Source: Acidobacteriota bacterium (lineage in GTDB: Bacteria > Acidobacteriota > Terriglobia > Terriglobales > Acidobacteriaceae). Taken from it: a DNA stretch of 64,000 nucleotides. Shown here piece by piece: positions 27,323 through 34,951 of the stretch. The translations under genes and the position numbers were made by a program. Every line of letters begins with the position of its first letter. The stretch's first letter is position 1. The stretch spans positions 339,278 through 403,277 of the forward strand of contig JAFDVW010000003.1 in assembly GCA_018268755.1 (NCBI GenBank). The letters are read 5' to 3'. A model generated the notes under the pieces. The model did not search any database, was not told where the DNA came from, and saw only the letters and a program-made list of their open reading frames with translations.

Positions 27323-27718
27323 CTAATGCTGGATCAACTGTCCCTTGCCGCGCAATGCACGCAGAATGCCTTGCTCCGAACTCTCGATGTGCGCTTCCTG
27401 AATGCCCACCACCGCCCAGAACAGAATTCCCCGGTTGCGCTCCGGGGCCAGCGCCACAATCTTCATCTGCGGCCGCAGGCTCAGAAGCTGGTCGCAGATG
27501 GCGGGACGCTCTTCCGAGATGTCCAGGGCAATGATCAAAATATCCGGCTGCGACTCCACCACGATGTGCGGCAGCTCGGCGTCGTTGCGGATTTCCCCGA
27601 TGATCTCAATGTCGGGCTGCTCCGCGATCGTGGCCAGGACCAGCTCCCGCATCAGACGGGGACGGTTGGCGACGAGGACGCGGGTTCTTTCCACAGCACG
27701 CTCCTGCACAGAACTCAT
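27323..27718 (-). CDS. Degenerate response-regulator receiver-like protein
   Basis: A 131-residue single-domain protein with the receiver pattern: RTRVLVANRPRLMRELVLAT, then PDIEIIGEIRNDAEL, then PDILIIALDIS, which places an Asp at the phosphorylation position, and MKIVALAPERN for strand 4. The acidic pair that binds Mg2+ after strand 1 is replaced by Ala-Asn (LVANR), and the usual switch Thr and Lys are not obvious. It may be a pseudo-receiver that signals without phosphorylation. It lies just upstream of the polysaccharide operon on the same strand, separated by 85 bases that include a GC-rich hairpin (CTGCGC-CGCC-GCGCAG) without a T run. Confidence 0.72.
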   Translation of the reverse strand: MSSVQERAVERTRVLVANRPRLMRELVLATIAEQPDIEIIGEIRNDAELPHIVVESQPDILIIALDISEERPAICDQLLSLRPQMKIVALAPERNRGILFWAVVGIQEAHIESSEQGILRALRGKGQLIQH

Positions 27719-27939
27719 TTACCCTACCGATTTGCCCGTGGAAAAGTAAGGATCAATCTTGTTCCTCAACTTTTGCAGTCTCGACCGAGTACGGGCCAGC
27801 TCAATCTTGGGCAGCATGTTGAGCCGCAAAGCGCTTCCGTACCAATTTCGTACCAGCCTCCTGTCCCGTCTTTATCCCAGGCCTCATTCCCGGGAAACAT
27901 TCTCCCCGGCCGCCGGCTTTTCCGAAGCAAGGGAAGGGC

Positions 27940-27971
27940 AAAAAAATGGAGGCCGCCAACCCGGCCTCCAT
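27940..27971 (-). terminator. Rho-independent terminator
   Basis: On the reverse strand a perfect 10-bp stem (ATGGAGGCCG with CGGCCTCCAT, six-base loop) is followed by a run of T residues. It lies 20 bases downstream of the stop of the small periplasmic protein gene and ends that transcript. Confidence 0.9.
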
Positions 27972-27990
27972 CGCGCAATTCAGCAACTGG

Positions 27991-28311
27991 TTAGGAACCG
28001 GCCGCCTCAATGCTCTGCACGTGCAGCACATTGGTGCTGCTGTCCAGTTTGCCGGTCACGCGTACGGCTTTGCCCACGTATTGCTTGGCTTTCGCTTGAT
28101 CGTCAATCTGGTAGCTGGTTCCGCTGGTGGCATCTTTCAGGACCAATTTGCCGTGTTCCTTGGCGATGGTGCCGGTAAAGGCGTTTATGTCCTGCGTTTG
28201 GGCCGGCATCTCACCCGGCGTTTGCGGCGGATCCGTTTGTTGTGCCAGAAGTTGGCCGGGGAGAGTTGCCATACCCATGGCCAGCGCAAGGGATAGAAGT
28301 AGTGTTTTCAT
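27991..28311 (-). CDS. Small secreted protein with OB-like fold (DUF5818-like)
   Basis: The 106-residue product has a signal peptide (MKTLLLSLALAMGMATLPGQ) ending near LAQQ, a short Pro-rich linker and one compact beta domain: AFTGTIAKEHGKLVLKDATS, then TSYQIDDQAKAKQYVGKAVRV, then TGKLDSSTNVLHVQSIE. This strand order resembles the DUF5818 group of small exported proteins; no activity is known. ATG was chosen over an adjacent in-frame GTG because it is better spaced from GGAGG. A strong terminator follows, so it is a single-gene transcript. Confidence 0.75.
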   Translation of the reverse strand: MKTLLLSLALAMGMATLPGQLLAQQTDPPQTPGEMPAQTQDINAFTGTIAKEHGKLVLKDATSGTSYQIDDQAKAKQYVGKAVRVTGKLDSSTNVLHVQSIEAAGS

Positions 28312-28588
28312 CACGAACCTCCGAGAGAATTGAATTGCGCTCTCCCGTGCAAATCACGGGCCACACGGCGGACGATGTCTTTTCATCAGTTTGCCCGCGA
28401 CACCTTGCGCTTGCCGTGGTCTTTGGGTAACTTCCTCTCGCTTTGCCCAGAACTTTTTTCTAAGCAGTAGTCCGTAGCAGAACCTCGCGGCCATGGCTGC
28501 GGGTACTTCTGGTCGCCTGGAACAGTTACAACCCTTTTTCGCTCGTGCGGCGTCTCACCACCACCACCCTTTTGTTAAGGAGAAAGAA

Positions 28589-28672
28589 ATGCTGTATTGC
28601 GGCTGCATTGGCCATCCCGGTTATGTCCCCGCGCGAACTGTCCTCAGCGGTGGTTTGGCGGGAGGTCGCTAA
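28589..28672 (+). CDS. 27-residue peptide, probable leader of the next gene
   Basis: An ATG 7 bases after TTAAGGAG opens 27 codons (begins MLYCGCIGHP, ends GGLAGGR) and stops two bases before the next start codon. The GGA GGT codons near its end form the ribosome site of the following gene, so translation of the two should be coupled. The peptide has two cysteines spaced C-x-C and no membrane segment. The strong start signal argues that it is translated; whether it is a leader peptide, a metal-sensing peptide or a small partner protein cannot be told. Confidence 0.55.
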   Translation: MLYCGCIGHPGYVPARTVLSGGLAGGR

Positions 28673-28674
28673 GC

Positions 28675-28992
28675 ATGGATTCAGGCGAGGTGGTGGTGTA
28701 TGCCGCCTACGCGCGCAACGCGGAACTGCGGCAAGTGCTCGAGGTTTTAGAACAGGCAGGTTTCCGCCGCGAGATCATTGGATTGCGGCTAAGCTCGACC
28801 CACCCCGATAGCACTCGCTGGAAAGACAGGGATTACGCCGGTAGCTTGGGGGCAGCCGCCTTCCCTCAGCAGCTTCTTCATCACAGCGCTCTCGTATTTT
28901 TTCGCTGCAGGGAAGTAGCGGAATCGGAGTGGGCGCGGCAGCTCCTCTTACATACGGGAGCAATCGAAGTCGTTTGTCTGGAATGCCCCTAA
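28675..28992 (+). CDS. Hypothetical protein (105 aa), coupled to the upstream peptide
   Basis: ATG 8 bases after GGGAGGT. The product is soluble and begins with a hydrophobic strand followed by a helix (VVVYAAYARNAELRQVLEVL), then AGFRREIIGLRL, a layout that looks like a small ferredoxin-like or heat-stable stress fold, but I do not recognise a family. It ends with two cysteines in VVCLECP. The region between the preceding minus-strand gene and the leader peptide (about 280 bases) holds no other gene and should carry the promoter, which I could not place. Confidence 0.6.
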   Translation: MDSGEVVVYAAYARNAELRQVLEVLEQAGFRREIIGLRLSSTHPDSTRWKDRDYAGSLGAAAFPQQLLHHSALVFFRCREVAESEWARQLLLHTGAIEVVCLECP

Positions 28993-29027
28993 AACGAGGA
29001 TAGGGGGCTCAATGCGGGCGCGCTTGA

Positions 29028-29258
29028 CTAAGCGTTTTCTTCGTCGCGGCGCCGTCCGTAGCGGTAGGCCAAACCCACACCCAGCGTCATAAATCCCACC
29101 GGTGGCACCAGCAGCACCAGAACGCCCTGACTGATGGCCTGCTGTCCTTTTTTTCCGGAGCCGGCCGCGCTGGTGTAACACATGGAGCAGCCTTGCGCGA
29201 ACCCCGGCGTCGCCGGCAAAAAGCACAACAGTCCGAGTAATACGAGGCGTAGCTTCAT
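29028..29258 (-). CDS. Small membrane protein with Cys-Ser-Met-Cys motif, end of oxidase operon
   Basis: A 76-residue protein with a signal-like N-terminal segment (LVLLGLLCFLPATPGFAQ), a CSMC pair just after the likely cleavage site, and a second hydrophobic stretch (VLVLLVPPVGFMTLGVGLAY) followed by an Arg-rich end. Its ATG overlaps the stop of the subunit IV gene (ATGA), so it is part of the oxidase operon. The paired cysteines facing the periplasm suggest copper delivery or redox assembly, but this is inference; no named family was recognised. Confidence 0.65.
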   Translation of the reverse strand: MKLRLVLLGLLCFLPATPGFAQGCSMCYTSAAGSGKKGQQAISQGVLVLLVPPVGFMTLGVGLAYRYGRRRDEENA

Positions 29259-29557
29259 CTCACTCCCAGGTGGGTAATGCGGAAAGCGTCGGCAAAAAAG
29301 ACGCACATCAGGCACAGGCAGATGATCACCGAGATCATCATCGTCCACTTCATGGCTACGATCTCATGTTTCAGGTGCATAAACCAGCCAATAATCAGCG
29401 CCGACTTGATGACCGAAAGGATCATCAGAATTTCCAGCATGTGAATGGGAGGAAAGACCTGCTCGTAGGCCAGGACCACCTCAATGGCCGTCAGCAGCAG
29501 CAAGCCGCCCCACACCCAGAAATATTGCGCTTTGCCTTCTTCCTGTATCGTATGCAT
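29255..29557 (-). CDS. Cytochrome c oxidase subunit IV-like protein
   Basis: About 100 residues with three hydrophobic segments: YFWVWGGLLLLTAIEVVLAY, LEILMILSVIKSALIIGWFM and MISVIICLCLMCVFFADAF. The middle segment followed by MHLKHE is the hallmark of the bacterial oxidase subunit IV (COX4/CyoD-like) family, a small membrane subunit of the terminal oxidase. It follows subunit III by about 45 bases and overlaps the next gene. ATG (MHTIQEEG) was chosen after GGGGGTGG; a GTG 12 bases upstream is in frame. Confidence 0.88.
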   Translation of the reverse strand: MHTIQEEGKAQYFWVWGGLLLLTAIEVVLAYEQVFPPIHMLEILMILSVIKSALIIGWFMHLKHEIVAMKWTMMISVIICLCLMCVFFADAFRITHLGVR

Positions 29558-29602
29558 CGCCACCCCCACTTTGCACCAGCTGCGATTCAGTATCCCCTGT
29601 CT

Positions 29603-30358
29603 TCAGATCCGCGTCGACATCAGATACACCAGCGGGAAAATGAACATCCACACCAGGTCCACGAAGTGCCAGTACAGACCTGAGACCTCTACGTCGTGCG
29701 CATCGTAGTCTTTGGGTTTCAGGAATAACACGATGGCCGCTACAATCAGTGCCAAGAGCAGCACATGAATGCCGACATGAAATACGCTGCTCGCGGGAAT
29801 CGCCAGCCAGCCTAGCAGCCAGAGCAGGAAGAGAATCGGAAGGAACTTCTTGCGCAGCGCCACCACGCCCAGATAGATCACGCCGATGGTCACGTGCAGC
29901 ATGTGCATGCCGGTCAGGGTATAGAACGTCCCGCCAAATTGCGGCACGGAAGCCGCCCATGGATTTTTGAACGGCGTCATGCCTTCTTCAATCAGCTTGC
30001 TCCATTCCATGCCATGCAGCAGGATGAACGCCGTGCCGAACAACATGGTGACCAGCAGCCAATTGCGTGTCCAGGAGCGGTCCCGGCGCTTGGCTGCCAG
30101 TACCGCCAGCACCATGGTCAGCGAGCTGGAGAGCAGGCAGCCGGTCATCAGGGTGGCATTCGCGATGCTTTCTTTGTGGAAGGGCGTGGGCCAATCCGGG
30201 TTCGATATGCGTCCGTAGCTGTAGGCGAACAGCAGCGCCCCGAAGGTCAAGGTGTCGGAGAGCAGGAAGAGCCACATCCCAATCTTCTTGGAGTATGTGC
30301 CAAACAGCGACGGCTCAAATGCTTCTGAGCCTGGATGATGGATCGCGACTTCCGACAT
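29603..30358 (-). CDS. Cytochrome c oxidase subunit III
   Basis: A 251-residue membrane protein of the heme-copper oxidase subunit III family with seven likely membrane helices. Typical segments are KIGMWLFLLSDTLTFGALLF (first helix), GTAFILLHGMEWSKLIEEG, FYTLTGMHMLHVTIGVIYLG and the closing SGLYWHFVDLVWMFIFPLVY. Subunit III stabilises the catalytic core rather than carrying redox centres. It is the second subunit III homologue in this operon, after the III-like protein. An extended upstream frame was excluded because homology starts at MSEVAIHHPG. Confidence 0.92.
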   Translation of the reverse strand: MSEVAIHHPGSEAFEPSLFGTYSKKIGMWLFLLSDTLTFGALLFAYSYGRISNPDWPTPFHKESIANATLMTGCLLSSSLTMVLAVLAAKRRDRSWTRNWLLVTMLFGTAFILLHGMEWSKLIEEGMTPFKNPWAASVPQFGGTFYTLTGMHMLHVTIGVIYLGVVALRKKFLPILFLLWLLGWLAIPASSVFHVGIHVLLLALIVAAIVLFLKPKDYDAHDVEVSGLYWHFVDLVWMFIFPLVYLMSTRI

Positions 30359-30374
30359 AGGAACTCCTCCGCGT

Positions 30375-31115
30375 CTATCGCGCAAAATACAAAAGAGCGA
30401 AGATGTAAACCCACAACAGGGCCATGAAATGCCAGTACCAGGCGGTGACGTCCACCCAGATGCGTTGTGTTTCCACGGGACGGCGCAACCAGGAGATGCT
30501 CTGCGCCGAAAGCAGCGCCACCACGCCGCCAAACAGATGCACGGCATGGGCGGCGGTAAGCAGATAAAAGAACGAGCTGCTGGGCGTGGTTGCCAGATAA
30601 AAGCCGCGCAAGCGCAGCTCTTGCCACACAATCCACTGTCCGATCAGGAAGCCCAGTCCCAGAACTACCGTGGCCCCCAGCCAGGGAAACGACCGGTCTT
30701 CCCCCACGCTTACGCCGGGAATGGCCTGCACCGGGGCCAGGGCCGCCCGGCGGAAGATTTGCCGGCGCGCCAACTCCACGCTCAGGCTGCTCAAAATCAG
30801 CAGGGTGGTATTGATCAGGAGCAGCGAAACCGGAAGGCTCACCCCTGTCCAGTCGTTTACATAGGCCCCGGTCTTCTCATCAATCGTGGGCAGGCCCTTG
30901 CGAATGACAAAGGCGCTGGTGAAAGACACGAAGATCATGGTCACTGTGACCAGAACCAGGACCAGTCCCAGCCGCGCCCGCCGCAAACGATCAAGGTCGC
31001 GAGAAGAAGAGCCGCCATCCGGGCCGCCCGAATCCCCGCCATAGATGGGAGGTTTCGGACCCCGGTCTCCGGCCTTGCTGTCTTTCAGAACAACCGATGA
31101 CGATAAGGTTCCCAT
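30375..31115 (-). CDS. Heme-copper oxidase subunit III-like protein
   Basis: The 246-residue protein has a soluble Gly/Asp-rich N-terminus of about 45 residues, then membrane helices LGLVLVLVTVTMIFVSFTSAF, a second around residue 95, and the C-terminal part FYLLTAAHAVHLFGGVVALL and VTAWYWHFMALLWVYIFALL, which matches subunit III (WHFMxxLWxYxF). It lies between subunit I and the canonical subunit III. Split or paired subunit III genes occur in some bacterial oxidase operons; here the two proteins are full length and not halves of one. Its separate role is unknown. Confidence 0.87.
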   Translation of the reverse strand: MGTLSSSVVLKDSKAGDRGPKPPIYGGDSGGPDGGSSSRDLDRLRRARLGLVLVLVTVTMIFVSFTSAFVIRKGLPTIDEKTGAYVNDWTGVSLPVSLLLINTTLLILSSLSVELARRQIFRRAALAPVQAIPGVSVGEDRSFPWLGATVVLGLGFLIGQWIVWQELRLRGFYLATTPSSSFFYLLTAAHAVHLFGGVVALLSAQSISWLRRPVETQRIWVDVTAWYWHFMALLWVYIFALLYFAR

Positions 31116-31124
31116 AAGCCCAGT

Positions 31125-32900
31125 TTAATGCGTTGCGGTCGTGGCCGGGTCCGTCTGCATGATGAAATCCCGCGGCGCGCCCGGAACGCTGTACTCGTAC
31201 GGGCCGTGGCTCACCACCGGAGTTTGTCCACCGAAATTGTCGTGCGGTGGTGGAGTTGCTGTCGACCATTCCAGCGTAGTGGACTCCCAGGGGTTGTCGC
31301 TGGCTTTTGCCCCCTTGCGCATGCTCCAGAACAAATTGATCAAAAACAAGAACTGGGCGGCGATGGTGATAAGCGCCGCATAGGTCATAAAGGTTTGCAG
31401 CGGCACCAGCTTGGTCTGATAGGCGACTTCCGTGAACTGCGAGTAGCGCCTCGTTTGTCCGGCCAGGCCCAGGTAATGCATGGGCATGAAGATGGCGTAG
31501 GTGCCCAGCAGCGTGATCAGAAAATGAATTTGTCCCAGCCGTTCATTCATCATGCGGCCAAACATCTTGGGGAACCAGTAATAGGTCCCGGCGAAGATGC
31601 CGAAGATGGCCGCCACGCCCATGATCAGGTGAAAGTGCCCCACCACAAAATAGGTGTCGTGGAGGGGAATATCCAACACCGGCTGCGCCAGGAACGGACC
31701 GCTGAGTCCTCCCGAAACGAAGAGCGATACAAAGCCGATGGCGAACAGCATCGGCGTTTGCAGGCGGATGCGCCCATGCCATAGCGTGCCCAGCCAGTTG
31801 AAGGTCTTAATGGCGGAGGGCACCCCGATGCACATGGTCATGATGGAGAAGGCAAAAGCCGAGTATGGGCTCATGCCGCTCATGAACATGTGATGGCCCC
31901 AGACCACAAAGCCCAGAATGCCAATCGCCATGATGGCGTAGACCATGGCTTTGTAGCCGAAGATCGGTTTGCGCGAGAAAGTCGAGAGTAGTTGCGACGC
32001 CACCCCCATGCCGGGCAGGATAGCGATATAGACTTCCGGGTGTCCGAAGAACCAGAACAGATGCTGCCACAGCAGGGGCGATCCACCGTGGTGGGTGAAG
32101 TTGGTGGTGCTGGGACTCAGGCCGCCCGGGGTCACGGTGAGTTGGCCGGTGAAATTGAGCCCGCCCGGCACAAAGAAACTGGTGCCCAGATTGCGGTCCA
32201 TCAGCAGTAGAATTCCGGCGGAGAGCAAAACCCCAAACGCCAGCAAGCCCAGGATCGCCGTGATGAACCATGCCCATACCGTCAGCGGCATGCGCATCAT
32301 GGTCATGCCCTTGGCGCGCAGGTCGAGCACGGTGGTGATGAAGTTCAGCGCGCCCATCAACGATGCGATGCAAAAGATGGCAATGCTGACGATCCACAGG
32401 TCCGCGCCCAAGGCCTCGCCCGGACCGGAATTGGGCACCGCGCTCAACGGCGCGTATCCTGTCCAGCCGTGCAACGGTGCGCCGCCGGCCACAAAAAAGG
32501 CCGCGATCATCACCACGAAAGCCACAAAGGTCGTCCAGAACGAGAGCATGTTCAGGACGGGAAACGCCATATCGGGCGCGCCGATCTGGATGGGCAGAAA
32601 ATAGTTGCCGAAACCGCTTTGCGGTGCCGTGGTCAGCACGAAAAACACCATGATGGTGCCGTGCATGGTCAACAGCGTGAGATAGGTCTCTGGCTTAATT
32701 TCGCCAAAGAGGGGGATCTGCGCCGTGGGCCAGACCAGGTGAATGCGCATCAGCAGGGAAAGAAACATCCCCACAAAGACCGCCGCCAGCGCCAGAAAGT
32801 AGTACTGGATGCCGATGACTTTGTGGTCCAGGCTGAAAACATATCTGCGGATGAAGCCTTGCGGGGCCGCGTGGACGTGGACCGGAGCCGTGGTCGCCAT
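31125..32900 (-). CDS. ctaD: Cytochrome c oxidase subunit I
   Basis: The 591-residue catalytic subunit. Heme a ligands and the binuclear centre are visible: LTMHGTIMVFFVL (low-spin heme His), FFGHPEVYIAILPGMG with the His-Tyr pair, VWGHHMFMSGM with the two CuB histidines, and HDTYFVVGHFHLIMG with the heme a3 and heme a histidines. It reduces O2 to water and pumps protons. The start codon shares one base with the stop of subunit II (TAATG), indicating coupling. The Asp- and Lys-channel residues were not checked one by one. Confidence 0.97.
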   Translation of the reverse strand: MATTAPVHVHAAPQGFIRRYVFSLDHKVIGIQYYFLALAAVFVGMFLSLLMRIHLVWPTAQIPLFGEIKPETYLTLLTMHGTIMVFFVLTTAPQSGFGNYFLPIQIGAPDMAFPVLNMLSFWTTFVAFVVMIAAFFVAGGAPLHGWTGYAPLSAVPNSGPGEALGADLWIVSIAIFCIASLMGALNFITTVLDLRAKGMTMMRMPLTVWAWFITAILGLLAFGVLLSAGILLLMDRNLGTSFFVPGGLNFTGQLTVTPGGLSPSTTNFTHHGGSPLLWQHLFWFFGHPEVYIAILPGMGVASQLLSTFSRKPIFGYKAMVYAIMAIGILGFVVWGHHMFMSGMSPYSAFAFSIMTMCIGVPSAIKTFNWLGTLWHGRIRLQTPMLFAIGFVSLFVSGGLSGPFLAQPVLDIPLHDTYFVVGHFHLIMGVAAIFGIFAGTYYWFPKMFGRMMNERLGQIHFLITLLGTYAIFMPMHYLGLAGQTRRYSQFTEVAYQTKLVPLQTFMTYAALITIAAQFLFLINLFWSMRKGAKASDNPWESTTLEWSTATPPPHDNFGGQTPVVSHGPYEYSVPGAPRDFIMQTDPATTATH

Positions 32901-33706
32901 TATTGTTTCTCCGCCTCCCGTGCTGCCAGCCAGCTGTCAAAATCCTGTTGGCTGACGACTTTCACCATGCCATGCATCTTGTAGTGGCCCAGGCCGCACA
33001 ATTCGGCGCAGGCCATCTCGTAATCTCCAATCTCTGTGGGCGTGAAATGCATATGAATGGCCAGCCCCGGCACTGCGTCCTGCTTAAAGCGAAACGAGGG
33101 AACAAAGAAACTGTGGATGACATCCACGGCCCGCAGCGTCAGGTCTACCTGTCGGCCTACGGGCACATACATGACGCCCGCGACCACATCGTCTTTGGCC
33201 GAGGGGTCACCTGTATCAAGGCCGATGGCTGCTTCGCTGCCGGCGGAGGCGTCCATCAATTTGGCGCTGGTCGGGCCGTACTTGCCGTCCGGGCCTGGAT
33301 AGCGGAAGTACCAGGCAAACTGCATGCCCGTGACCTCTACCTGCACCGCGCCGGGCGAAGCGGGGGCAAAGCGCTCATTCGCCCACACCCGGCTGCCCAT
33401 GAGGTTGAGGCCGATGAACAAAATCGCGGTGAGCGTCGTCCATATCACTTCCAGCCGGGTATTGCCGTGGGAATATTCCACCGGCGCGGCTTCGGGACGA
33501 TCGCGAAACTTCCAGACCAGATATCCCAGCGCCAACTGCGCCGCCACAAACACAATCCCCATCAGGATGAACGTGAGCGTGAACTGTCCGTCGATGAAGG
33601 CGGCGGAAGTGGAGGCCCCGTGCGGTAACCACCAGGTTTTGGCGATGAAGAAATAGGTGCTGACGAACGTGATCAGCCAAATGACAACCAGAAGTGCCAG
33701 GCCCAT
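32900..33706 (-). CDS. coxB: Cytochrome c oxidase subunit II
   Basis: A 268-residue subunit II with two to three N-terminal membrane helices and a cupredoxin domain. The CuA site is complete: VIHSFFVPSF supplies the first His and CAELCGLGHYKMHGM the two Cys, the second His and the Met. There is no C-terminal cytochrome c domain, so it is not a fused caa3 subunit; the separate cytochrome c gene upstream may be its donor. It begins the operon II-I-III-like-III-IV behind a strong GGAGGT ribosome site. Confidence 0.95.
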   Translation of the reverse strand: MGLALLVVIWLITFVSTYFFIAKTWWLPHGASTSAAFIDGQFTLTFILMGIVFVAAQLALGYLVWKFRDRPEAAPVEYSHGNTRLEVIWTTLTAILFIGLNLMGSRVWANERFAPASPGAVQVEVTGMQFAWYFRYPGPDGKYGPTSAKLMDASAGSEAAIGLDTGDPSAKDDVVAGVMYVPVGRQVDLTLRAVDVIHSFFVPSFRFKQDAVPGLAIHMHFTPTEIGDYEMACAELCGLGHYKMHGMVKVVSQQDFDSWLAAREAEKQ

Positions 33707-33881
33707 GTGCTAAGACCTCCGGAAAAAGGTCAGACTTTGGCCTTTCAGCGTGACCCCGACCAGTAGCAAGTCACGGCTGGGGCGGAAGTCTATCACAGCC
33801 CCGTGCAACCTAGGCAAGAGTCTTGCGCAAGAAAATTCTCGGTTGCCGGTGAAACGTGGTGCGGCGGAACTGCAAAGGAGA

Positions 33882-33908
33882 GAAGAAAGGCAGGCAAGAA
33901 TGCCTGCC
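33882..33908 (-). terminator. Probable terminator after cytochrome c gene
   Basis: On the reverse strand an 8-bp stem GGCAGGCA/TGCCTGCC with a four-base loop is followed by TTTCTTCTC, a modest pyrimidine tract. It lies 27 bases past the stop of the cytochrome c gene and before the oxidase operon. Confidence 0.6.
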
Positions 33909-33934
33909 CGGTCTGTGATCCGCGGACCTCGCGT

Positions 33935-34291
33935 TTACTTCCCGGAGCCCGCCTTTTTGGCTTTGCCCAGCTTCCGGATGTAGGAGAGGACCTGGGTGAT
34001 TTCGTCAGGCTGAAGTTGGCCCTTGAACGAGGGCATATTGTTCTTGCCTTCGGAGATGATCTGCTTGAGCAGCGCGTCGGGCTGGCTTTGCACCTTAGGG
34101 GAGGTGAGGTCAGGAGCATTCAACTGCTTGGCCAGGGGCGTATTGGCCTTGCCATCGACCCCGTGGCAAAGCACGCAATTTGCCTTAAACGTCGATTCTC
34201 CCGGAACCGATTGCGCCTGCAACAAGCTGCTCCCCATTGCCAATCCCAGGACTACCAGCAACACACCGCCTACTTTCCTGATACCGTTCAC
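33935..34291 (-). CDS. Small periplasmic class I cytochrome c
   Basis: A 118-residue protein: signal peptide (VGGVLLVVLGLAMGSSLLQA), haem-binding CVLCH at about residue 39, axial Met candidate in NNMPSFKGQL near residue 86, then the C-terminal helix ITQVLSYIRKLG and a Lys-rich tail. It is a monohaem electron carrier and, lying directly upstream of the oxidase operon on the same strand, is a likely donor to the CuA site of subunit II. The start is GTG, placed 6-7 bases after AGGAGG. Confidence 0.92.
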   Translation of the reverse strand: MNGIRKVGGVLLVVLGLAMGSSLLQAQSVPGESTFKANCVLCHGVDGKANTPLAKQLNAPDLTSPKVQSQPDALLKQIISEGKNNMPSFKGQLQPDEITQVLSYIRKLGKAKKAGSGK

Positions 34292-34451
34292 GCATGTCCT
34301 CCTGAAAGCTGAGCGAATATCATACAGGGATCAAACTCCGCCTGCCTACTGGCAATGCAGGATTTTCAGATGCTGAAAGCGCCACTTGCCTCAGAATGTC
34401 CCGCCCCCACACCGTGCTCGTGGCCCTCGCCCTTCAAGCTAAAATGAACTC

Positions 34452-34940
34452 ATGGCAAAACCCTTGGCGGGACGGAAGCATACGAGCTTTGCCCGCTTGC
34501 AGAAGGACCAGTGTTTTGTGTGCGGGAAAAATAATCCCGCCGGTATGCGGCTGAAATTCGTGCGCGACAAAAAGCGCAACAGCTTTCTTTGCCGCTTTCG
34601 CCTGGACGATCGCTACACCGGCCCACCCGGCCATTGTCACGGCGGCATTATCGCCACGATTCTCGATGAAGCCATGGGCAAGGTGAACAAGCTGCGCCAG
34701 GTGGTGGCCGTGACCTCGCAAATCTCGGTGGACTATCTCAAGCCTGTTCCGCTGCATAAGCCGTTGCAGGTGCGTTCGCGCGAAATTCGCGTGCAAGGGC
34801 GTCGTCACTTCAATATGGCGGAGATTGTGAATGCCGACGAGGTTGTTCTTGCGCGCAGCCGCGGCCTGTTCATCGCCATCGATCCGGTAAAGATGTTCGC
34901 AAGATTTGCCGGCAAGACTTTGCCCGGCAAGCAGAAGTAG
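34452..34940 (+). CDS. PaaI-family hotdog thioesterase
   Basis: The 162-residue protein has the hotdog core: CFVCGKNNPAGMRLKFVRD, then YTGPPGHCHGGIIATILDEA with the central helix and catalytic HGG...DE residues, then strands VVAVTSQISVDYLKPVPLHK and LQVRSREIRVQGRRHFNMAE. PaaI-type enzymes cleave acyl-CoA thioesters; the substrate is unknown. Two cysteines at the start (CFVC) are common in this subgroup. It is 11 bases upstream of the thioredoxin-like gene and may share its transcript. Confidence 0.85.
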   Translation: MAKPLAGRKHTSFARLQKDQCFVCGKNNPAGMRLKFVRDKKRNSFLCRFRLDDRYTGPPGHCHGGIIATILDEAMGKVNKLRQVVAVTSQISVDYLKPVPLHKPLQVRSREIRVQGRRHFNMAEIVNADEVVLARSRGLFIAIDPVKMFARFAGKTLPGKQK

Positions 34941-34951
34941 AGGAGTCTCGC

